A stretch of DNA of 10,477 nt from Chloroflexota bacterium (GTDB taxonomy: Bacteria > Chloroflexota > Ktedonobacteria > Ktedonobacterales > Ktedonobacteraceae), in the NCBI GenBank assembly GCA_005881495.1, contig VBHI01000386.1:1-10477 (forward strand). Reading direction: 5' to 3'. Below are positions 5,717 through 10,477 of the stretch, in pieces. Made by a program: the position numbers and the translations under genes. A model generated the notes under the pieces. It saw only the letters and a program-made list of their open reading frames with translations. It had not been told where the DNA came from and searched no databases. The first letter of the stretch is position 1. Each line of letters begins with the position of its first letter.

Positions 5717-6793
5717 ATGGCACAGTTTCATGTCGGGATCATTGGCTGTGGCCGTCCGTGGAAGTCGCAAGGCGCCTCAGGTTTCGGGATGGCCCATTTC
5801 CACGCCAATGGCTACACCGCCTCTGCTGATACAACGATGGTCGCCCTGGCCGACATCAACCTGGATAACGCGCGTGCGTTTCAGGTCGAGCACGGCGGCG
5901 AACGCATCTACGCCGACTACCAGGAGATGCTGGCGCGAGAGCAACTCGACATCGTCAGCATCTGCACCTGGCCGCACTACCATGCGCCAATGGTCATCGC
6001 TGCAGCCGAGGCGGGTGTCAAGGCGATCCACTGTGAGAAGCCGATGGCACCCTCGTATGCCGAGGCGCTGCGGATGGTTGACGTCTGTCAGGCCCACGGG
6101 ACGCAGCTGACCTTCAACCACCAGCGACGCTTCGGAGCGCCCTTCCGCGCGGCACGCGACATGCTCAGGTCAGGCTCCATCGGGCAACTCCAGCGGCTGG
6201 AAGGCACATGCAATAACCTCTTCGACTGGGGCACGCACTGGTTCGATATGTTCGGCTTCTATAACGACGAAACGACAGTCAAGTGGGCGATTGGCCAGGT
6301 CGATTGGCGTGGCTGCGCGACCATCTTCGGTGTTCCTGTCGAGGGCCAGGGGATCAGCCTCTTCGCCTACGAGAACGGAGTGCAGGGTCTGCTACTGACC
6401 GGGCACGGGACCAAGCGCAAATTGAGCAACCGTCTCGTCGGCAGCGATGGAGTGATCGAAGTGACCCTCGGCGCGACATCGATACGTGTCAAGGGGAAAG
6501 GGGACGCGGACTGGCGCGACGTCCAGGTTGCACAAAAAATGGGCGACCACCGAACTGATTTTCGCGACCTACGAGTCAAGTCGTCGCGGTGGGCGCGTCG
6601 AGTTTCCACTCGAAGCCCTCGAGTCGCCCTTCCCCGGAGTAGCGTCATCGATGACGTGACTAGCATGCCATCTCGAGCGAAACCATGGACAGAAGGAGTC
6701 ATCATGAAGGCCCCTCTGGACTACGTTCCTATTCCGACTTCTTGTTCCTACGAGCCGCAAACCCCAAATCCGCTGGAAAAGCCTTTCGAGTGA
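5717..6793 (+). CDS. Gfo/Idh/MocA family NAD(P)-dependent sugar dehydrogenase, C-terminus frameshifted
   Basis: The first ~276 residues are a clear Gfo/Idh/MocA oxidoreductase, enzymes that oxidise sugars or inositols with NAD(P). GIIGCG (7-12) is the nucleotide loop, ALADINLDNA (44-53) ends the second strand, CEKPM (106-110, Lys108) is the EKP catalytic motif and GTHWFD (172-177, His174) the active-site GxHxxD. AGAGGAG lies 9 bases before ATG 5717. After VAQKMGD (to residue 277) the reading becomes Arg/Ser-rich and unlike the family, while another frame carries the expected C-terminal residues (6549-6659). An internal segment of perhaps 30-40 codons therefore seems deleted with a change of frame, and the ORF runs on through the natural stop to 6793, giving 358 residues. 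The enzyme is probably impaired, since the missing part belongs to the substrate-side beta-sheet domain. It is likely co-transcribed with the epimerase gene. Confidence 0.8.
   Translation: MAQFHVGIIGCGRPWKSQGASGFGMAHFHANGYTASADTTMVALADINLDNARAFQVEHGGERIYADYQEMLAREQLDIVSICTWPHYHAPMVIAAAEAGVKAIHCEKPMAPSYAEALRMVDVCQAHGTQLTFNHQRRFGAPFRAARDMLRSGSIGQLQRLEGTCNNLFDWGTHWFDMFGFYNDETTVKWAIGQVDWRGCATIFGVPVEGQGISLFAYENGVQGLLLTGHGTKRKLSNRLVGSDGVIEVTLGATSIRVKGKGDADWRDVQVAQKMGDHRTDFRDLRVKSSRWARRVSTRSPRVALPRSSVIDDVTSMPSRAKPWTEGVIMKAPLDYVPIPTSCSYEPQTPNPLEKPFE
6549..6659 (+). other. Displaced true C-terminus of the Gfo/Idh/MocA gene (other frame)
   Basis: Read in the frame beginning at 6549, the DNA encodes TELIFATYESSRRGGRVEFP followed by LEALESPFPGV and a TGA at 6657-6659. 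This is the usual last helix and tail of Gfo/Idh/MocA proteins (ATEL-IF-x-x-YES-S-x-x-G-R-x-V-x-x-P). The main ORF passes through it one frame off. It shows that the annotated downstream residues 278-358 are not the original protein end. Confidence 0.7.
6704..6793 (+). CDS. 29-codon ORF with strong RBS, possibly the 5' remnant of a third operon gene
   Basis: AGAAGGAG (6691-6698) is followed 5 bases later by ATG 6704 and 29 codons ending in TGA (MKAPLDYVPIPTSCSYEP, then QTPNPLEKPFE). It happens to share the frame of the shifted dehydrogenase ORF, so it is also that ORF's tail. The ribosome-binding site sits 31 bases after the natural dehydrogenase stop (6659), the spacing expected of a next gene in an operon. 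I do not recognise the peptide; its Pro-rich start looks like the beginning of a longer protein whose remainder is gone. It could equally be a small peptide. Confidence 0.35.
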   Translation: MKAPLDYVPIPTSCSYEPQTPNPLEKPFE

Positions 6794-6846
6794 TGACCAC
6801 GTCGTGCTCTTGAATCATAGACGTTCCTCGTTCTATTTTTGTCTTA

Positions 6847-6861
6847 TTTTAAGTCTTAAAA
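6847..6861. promoter_or_regulatory. Upstream operator copy (TTAAGTCTTAA palindrome)
   Basis: TTTTAAG-T-CTTAAAA is a 15-bp perfect palindrome located 17 bases upstream of the -35 box. Its core TTAAGTCTTAA is repeated exactly at 6929-6939. It is a likely binding site for the ROK protein encoded just downstream (inference from position and repetition). Confidence 0.65.
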
Positions 6862-6878
6862 TTGGTCGCCTCAAGGAC

Positions 6879-6907
6879 TTGACAATCGAAGATTTCTTGA
6901 CTATACT
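6879..6907 (+). promoter_or_regulatory. Consensus sigma70 promoter of the ROK gene
   Basis: TTGACA (6879-6884) and TATACT (6902-6907) are separated by 17 bases, an ideal arrangement with a perfect -35 and one mismatch in the -10. Transcription should begin near 6914. Palindromic operator copies lie on both sides, so the promoter is probably strongly repressed when the regulator is bound. Confidence 0.85.
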
Positions 6908-6918
6908 CTTGAGAAGAT

Positions 6919-6937
6919 AAGACTTAAATTAAGTCTT
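6919..6937. promoter_or_regulatory. Downstream double operator, 19-bp palindrome
   Basis: AAGACTTAA-A-TTAAGTCTT is a perfect 19-bp inverted repeat directly after the predicted transcription start. It can also be read as two 11-bp TTAAGWCTTAA palindromes, one imperfect (6917-6927) and one perfect (6929-6939), with centres 12 bases apart. Binding here would block the polymerase; in RNA the same repeat could fold just before the ribosome-binding site. Confidence 0.7.
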
Positions 6938-6958
6938 AAAATGAAGGGGAATGGCGAG

Positions 6959-8224
6959 ATGCATAGCAGAGAGGATCTCAATCCAACAAAGGGACTCAAT
7001 CCGACTGCACGTGACCTTCGACGGATCAATCGACGCACCGTCGTGCAGGCTTTGTTTACCAGTGAAGCTGCCAGTCGGTTTGAGGTGAGTCAGCGTTCCG
7101 GCTTAAGTGCGGGAACGGTGACGAATGTGGTTAGCGAGCTTTTGGCTGAGGGCATTGTGCTGGAAGCTGGATTTGAAGTGTCAGAGCAAGGACGACGGAG
7201 GGCCATTCTGACCTTGAATCGGGACTATGGGTATATTCTTGGGGGGGAAATTGGGGAGACCGGCCTCTCGGTGGGGCTCTTTGATCTGCGATTGCACCGA
7301 CTCACTACGTTTCGTTCCCCCTTGTCAAGCGAGGAGAATAACCCTACCGAGGTGGTCAATCGTCTTATTGAAGGGGTGGCGTTTATCTTGCAAAAAGAGC
7401 AGATCACGCCGGATAAGATTCTGGGGATGGGTCTGGGACTTCCTGGGATTGTCGAACACAACGAGGAAGAGCTTGTTTCTGCTCCAGCTTGGGGATGGGA
7501 ACCTGTTCCACTGAAAGAGGTGTTGGCACGCCATTTTCCATTCCCTCTGCATTTAGATAACGGTGCCAAAGCAATGGCCCTCGCCGAGATTGACCGCAAT
7601 CCGCATTTTGCGAAGGAAATCGTCGTTTCTGTTTACCTGGGCACGGGGGTGGGTGCCGGAATTATCCATGAGGGCAAGTTGTATCGTGGATCGACGAACA
7701 GTGCAGGGGAATGGGGGCATACGATTATTGTTGTGGATGGAGAGGCCTGCCGGTGTGGACACCTGGGATGTTTGGAGGCCTATGTGGGATCACTGGGGAT
7801 CATCCGCCGTCTCCACGAGCTTGATGCAACCCATCCCGCATTGCAAATGGGTGATGAGTTTGGCAGTATTCAAACCTTGATCCACATGGCCAGCCGCGAT
7901 GATATGGTTGCCAAGCAGGTGCTTGACGGGACCATTCGTTACCTGGCAGCAGGATTGGCCAACTTGATCAACCTGTGTAACCCGCGCCGGATTATTTTGA
8001 GTGGATATGTGGGCCTGGAGCTGGGTCAATTCGCTTTAGCGGAAATCCGTAAGGCGACCAGGCAATACGCGCTCAAACTCCCTTGCGAGGTGGCAGAAAT
8101 CAGTTTGAGTCAGCTCGGACGAGATGGAGACAGTATTGGTATGGCCAAACTGGTGTTAGAGGACTTTTTCGATACAGTAGGAGGACAGAAAACCCATCCT
8201 TCCCTCTATCCCTCGCGACTCTAA
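6959..8224 (+). CDS. ROK family transcriptional regulator (NagC/XylR type)
   Basis: A 421-residue sugar-responsive repressor, made of a winged helix-turn-helix domain plus a sugar-kinase-like ROK domain. Residues 18-75 (RINRRTVVQALF, then FEVSQRSGLSAGTVTNVVSE) form the DNA-binding domain. The ROK domain has ILGMGLGLPGIV, the sugar-site LDNGAKAMALAE, the nucleotide loop LGTGVGAGII and the zinc signature GEWGH-x9-CRCGHLGC (His254, Cys264, Cys266, Cys271). The first phosphate motif reads EIGET rather than DxGxT, which suits a sensor more than a kinase. ATG 6959 is preferred because AAGGGG lies 9 bases upstream; an in-frame ATG at 6941 abuts the operator palindrome and has no ribosome-binding site. 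The promoter and operators directly upstream indicate autoregulation, and the transporter genes downstream are likely targets. Confidence 0.92.
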   Translation: MHSREDLNPTKGLNPTARDLRRINRRTVVQALFTSEAASRFEVSQRSGLSAGTVTNVVSELLAEGIVLEAGFEVSEQGRRRAILTLNRDYGYILGGEIGETGLSVGLFDLRLHRLTTFRSPLSSEENNPTEVVNRLIEGVAFILQKEQITPDKILGMGLGLPGIVEHNEEELVSAPAWGWEPVPLKEVLARHFPFPLHLDNGAKAMALAEIDRNPHFAKEIVVSVYLGTGVGAGIIHEGKLYRGSTNSAGEWGHTIIVVDGEACRCGHLGCLEAYVGSLGIIRRLHELDATHPALQMGDEFGSIQTLIHMASRDDMVAKQVLDGTIRYLAAGLANLINLCNPRRIILSGYVGLELGQFALAEIRKATRQYALKLPCEVAEISLSQLGRDGDSIGMAKLVLEDFFDTVGGQKTHPSLYPSRL

Positions 8225-8635
8225 AAATTTTGCCCTTATGACTTTTTCGGATTGGCTTGTGGTTCCTTTGTCTGCTGACTGGAAGAAAGGAGGTTCTGAC
8301 AACAGGACATATGTACTTGACCATCCTGGTGGAGAAGCGGGCATTCGTCTCATGTTGCTGGTGGAGCAGCTTTCCCAGGCTTTGAGTGCTCGATTCCTAT
8401 GAATGACGCCGATGCGCCTACATTTCACCTCACATTCGGTCGAAAAGTCACGCTATTTACCAGTTGCAGACAGACTTTGTGCGGCAAATTCCGTTTCGGA
8501 AGTATTCCAAAAATCGCATTTCGTGGCCACAGCTGCCATTTAATGCCGTTAGTGACAGATCGTAGGTAGACTTTCGTAGATCAGACAGCGAGTGTAACTG
8601 CAATTTCTCTTACTTTACAAAGGAGGACTCAGACT
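8225..8635. other. 411-bp intergenic region with no convincing gene
   Basis: I see no clear promoter, terminator or RNA gene here. No further copy of TTAAGWCTTAA is present. A 54-codon ORF (8238-8402, plus) gives a protein-like sequence (DWKKGGSDNRTYVLDHPGGE, then MLLVEQLSQALSARFL) but has no ribosome-binding site, and another short open stretch lies beyond 8434; these may be decayed coding sequence. Two imperfect CGTAG-containing repeats at 8561 and 8575 are 14 bases apart. The region must carry or transmit the signal for the transporter operon, but the promoter is not obvious. Confidence 0.5.
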
Positions 8636-9970
8636 ATGCAATCTCTTTCCTTTCCTCAATGGATGCGCCGCTTTGCACCCGGGTTCGCCATCTTCAGCGT
8701 CGCGCTGCTGATTATGGTCCCCCTCGCCGCCTGTGGCGGTAGCTCCAGTTCGGGGAGCACCGCAAGCGGTCCGGTGAACTTGACCTTCTGGAACTGGATA
8801 GGAGAGCCAGGGATCTCGAAGACGATCGCGCTCTTCAACCAGACCCATCCCAACATTCATGTCACGGCGCAGAATGTCGGGGCAGGCCCGGCGGAATACA
8901 ACAAGTTGTTTACGGCCATCAAGGCCAATAATGAGCCCGATCTTGGCATGATCGAGTACCAGCTCTTGCCGAGCTTTGAGAGCACGGGTGCGCTCGTCGA
9001 CCTGTCCCAGTATGGAGCGAATTCGCTGAAGGATCAGTTTGCGCCCTGGACCTGGCATCAGGTGACCCTGGGCAATGCGATCTTAGCGATTCCGGGAGAT
9101 ATGGCCCCCATGGGCCTGTTCTACCGGCAGGACCTCTTCCAGAAGTATCATATTCCAGTACCCACTACCTGGGCGCAGTACGCTGATGATGCAGCGAAGC
9201 TGCATGCAGCCGACCCGAATGCGTACATCACCGACTTCCCGCCCAGGCAACCAGGGCAGTTCACTGGATTGGTGTGGCAGGCAGGTGGGCAGTTGTTCAC
9301 CATCAATGGCCAATCCTGGAAAGTCTCCATCAACAACGCCGCGGCCCTACAGGTCGCCTCCTACTGGCAAAATTTGATCGACAAGAAGCTCGTCAAGACC
9401 GATCCAGACTTCTCCAATGGCTGGTACCATGACCTGCAGACGGGTGCCGTTGCCACCTGGATCTCGGGAGCCTGGGGTCCCGCTGTGCTGAACCCAAATG
9501 CTCCGCAGACCGCTGGGAAGTGGCGGGTTGCACCGATCCCGCAATGGCAGGCGGGCCAAAGCGCCGATGGGAACTGGGGTGGGTCTACCGCGGTCGTGTT
9601 CAAGAGTTCGAAGCATCCCAAGGAGGCCACCGAGTTCGCCATGTGGCTCTTTAGCACTCAGCAGAGCCTTAGCCTCATAAATCCGAATGGGGGGCCGATG
9701 GCCGATAAAGCATTTTTAGATTCGCCTCTGCAGAACTCCCCCGACCCTTTCTATGGGAACCAGGTCCTGAGTCAGGTGTTCAATAAAGCGTCCACGGGGG
9801 TGAATGTCAATTTCCAGTGGGGGCCGACCATGGACCAGGTCTACGCCGACATGGGGGACAATTTCGCCAATGCGATCGCTGGCCGTGGGACCCTGACAGA
9901 TGCCCTGAACACGGTGCAGCAGAGTACGGTTACCTTCATGAAAAAGCAAGGCTTTAGCGTGACAACCTAG
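8636..9970 (+). CDS. Sugar ABC transporter substrate-binding lipoprotein (family 1)
   Basis: A 444-residue extracellular solute-binding protein that captures a carbohydrate and delivers it to the membrane permeases. The N-terminus has Arg11-Arg12, a hydrophobic stretch (13-29) and the lipobox LAAC, so Cys33 should be lipidated; a Gly/Ser-rich linker (34-45) follows, as usual for lipoproteins of Gram-positive or single-membrane bacteria. The mature part starts VNLTFWNWIGE, with FNQTHPNIHVTAQ, NNEPDLGMIEY, IPGDMAPMGLFYRQDLFQK and VPTTWAQY in the normal order for family 1. The C-terminal half has WISGAWGPAVL and GGSTAVVFKSSKHPKEATEF, also typical. AAAGGAGG lies 9 bases before the ATG. The permease gene follows after 224 bases. 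The ligand cannot be read; the nearby epimerase and dehydrogenase suggest a sugar or polyol. Confidence 0.93.
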   Translation: MQSLSFPQWMRRFAPGFAIFSVALLIMVPLAACGGSSSSGSTASGPVNLTFWNWIGEPGISKTIALFNQTHPNIHVTAQNVGAGPAEYNKLFTAIKANNEPDLGMIEYQLLPSFESTGALVDLSQYGANSLKDQFAPWTWHQVTLGNAILAIPGDMAPMGLFYRQDLFQKYHIPVPTTWAQYADDAAKLHAADPNAYITDFPPRQPGQFTGLVWQAGGQLFTINGQSWKVSINNAAALQVASYWQNLIDKKLVKTDPDFSNGWYHDLQTGAVATWISGAWGPAVLNPNAPQTAGKWRVAPIPQWQAGQSADGNWGGSTAVVFKSSKHPKEATEFAMWLFSTQQSLSLINPNGGPMADKAFLDSPLQNSPDPFYGNQVLSQVFNKASTGVNVNFQWGPTMDQVYADMGDNFANAIAGRGTLTDALNTVQQSTVTFMKKQGFSVTT

Positions 9971-9980
9971 CAGGCCAGGA

Positions 9981-10007
9981 CTGCTCTGCTGATCATCTGG
10001 AGAGCAG
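9981..10007 (+). other. Short stem-loop just after the binding-protein stop
   Basis: CTGCTCT (9981-9987) pairs with AGAGCAG (10001-10007) across 13 bases; an alternative 7-bp pairing shifted by three bases also exists. It starts 11 bases after the stop codon. No T run follows, so termination is not indicated; it could add to stability of the upstream message. Confidence 0.35.
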
Positions 10008-10116
10008 AGGAGATACTGTAGAGGCGAGCACCTCCATCCGCGTGGAACGATGCCGGGGATGCAGGGGTTCGCCCACTCACCAGACCATGGCTCACGATTG
10101 TTTAGAACGCTTCTTT

Positions 10117-10145
10117 CCCCTGCACGTCCCCCGGACGTGCAGGGG
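10117..10145 (+). other. Perfect 13-bp GC-rich hairpin between binding protein and permease
   Basis: CCCCTGCACGTCC (10117-10129), loop CCC, then the exact complement (10133-10145). There is no T run on either strand beside it, so it is unlikely to be a full intrinsic terminator. In ABC operons such hairpins often protect the binding-protein mRNA and lower permease output, as with malE-malF in E. coli. That role is inferred by analogy. It ends 49 bases before the permease ATG. Confidence 0.65.
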
Positions 10146-10194
10146 AGCGGCAAGTACAAGCAAGTCAGTTCAAGGAAGAGAGGAGAACGAGCAG

Positions 10195-10477
10195 ATGGCT
10201 CTCGAGGTAACCCCGCTCGACAAGCGAGCATCCCATCCATCGCGGACCTCCCGCACTTTGCGCTCGGAGGCCCTGGCCCCCTATCTGTTTATTTTGCCCT
10301 TCGGGGTGCTGTTCATCTTGTTTTTTATCCTGCCGATTTTCTATGCGCTCTATCAGAGCTTGTACCGGTCTGAGCGCAGTGGCTTGGGACTGGGAGCGGC
10401 CACCACCAGCTTCAATGGACTGGGCAACTATCTGGATGTCCTGCGTGACCACAACTTCTATACCAGCCTGGGCCGCG
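10195..10477 (+). CDS. Sugar ABC transporter permease, MalF-type (3' end outside window)
   Basis: The first 94 residues are visible. A polar, basic N-terminal tail (MALEVTPLDKRASHPSRTSR) leads to APYLFILPFGVLFILFFILP, the first transmembrane helix (about residues 30-52), then IFYALYQSLYR and FNGLGNYLDVLRDHNFYTSL. This is the standard beginning of the UgpA/MalF-like permease family (APYLFLLPxxxxxxxFxxxPxxxxxxxSF, then FxGLxNY). AGGAG (10181-10185) lies 9 bases before ATG. The protein should form the membrane channel with a second permease presumably encoded to the right. It is probably translated from the same mRNA as the binding protein, across the intervening hairpin. Confidence 0.93.
   Translation, partial: MALEVTPLDKRASHPSRTSRTLRSEALAPYLFILPFGVLFILFFILPIFYALYQSLYRSERSGLGLGAATTSFNGLGNYLDVLRDHNFYTSLGR

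Noticed and set aside
8221..8255. Possible terminator after the ROK gene (A and T runs near 8225 and 8242)
   Set aside because: No GC-rich stem precedes the T run; the runs alone do not make a terminator.
8399..8569. 56-codon plus ORF overlapping the 54-codon ORF by an ATGA junction
   Set aside because: No RBS and no recognisable composition; several frames of this gap look equally open.
1..10477. CRISPR array, tRNA/rRNA, insertion sequence or phage genes
   Set aside because: No regularly spaced repeats, cloverleaf-like sequences, transposase motifs or terminal inverted repeats were seen on either strand.

Overview
The window looks like a piece of a large, moderately GC-rich bacterial genome. 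The gene mix (a TetR/DHA2 efflux pair, a ROK regulator beside a carbohydrate ABC transporter, IolE-like and Gfo/Idh/MocA sugar genes, a YcaQ-like glycosylase remnant, a HEAT-like protein) would fit a Ktedonobacteria-type Chloroflexota. That taxonomic call is inference from gene content; no rRNA or marker gene is present.

Layout. Positions 1-2338 hold the end of a TetR regulator followed 14 bases later by a 14-helix DHA2-type MFS exporter, a classic regulator/efflux pair. Positions 2339-4790 are a patchwork of short, truncated or frameshifted genes: the C-terminal part of a GH32-like beta-fructosidase (minus), an unrecognised 80-residue protein preceded by a perfect 14-bp hairpin, a HEAT-like gene broken at a run of eight G, a HAD phosphatase (minus) whose C-terminus overlaps the HEAT-like gene tail to tail, and the N-terminal stump of a YcaQ-family winged-helix gene (minus) just upstream of the HAD gene. 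Positions 4853-6793 hold an IolE-like sugar epimerase/isomerase and a Gfo/Idh/MocA dehydrogenase. The dehydrogenase has lost an internal segment, so its true C-terminus now lies in another frame, and a 29-codon ORF with a strong ribosome-binding site follows. Positions 6794-8224 hold a consensus promoter flanked by copies of the palindrome TTAAGWCTTAA and the ROK repressor gene it drives. Positions 8225-8635 contain no convincing gene. Positions 8636-10477 hold a sugar-binding lipoprotein and the start of a MalF-type permease, separated by a strong intercistronic hairpin.

How the genes fit together. The right half reads as a sugar (possibly polyol or inositol-like) uptake and catabolism locus. 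The binding lipoprotein and permease import the sugar, the ROK protein probably senses it and represses itself through the palindromes, and the epimerase and dehydrogenase are candidate catabolic enzymes. The dehydrogenase is probably damaged. The most notable things are the ROK operator architecture, the number of broken genes in the middle, and two long perfect hairpins at gene boundaries. I did not find a convincing new multi-gene defence or mobile system.
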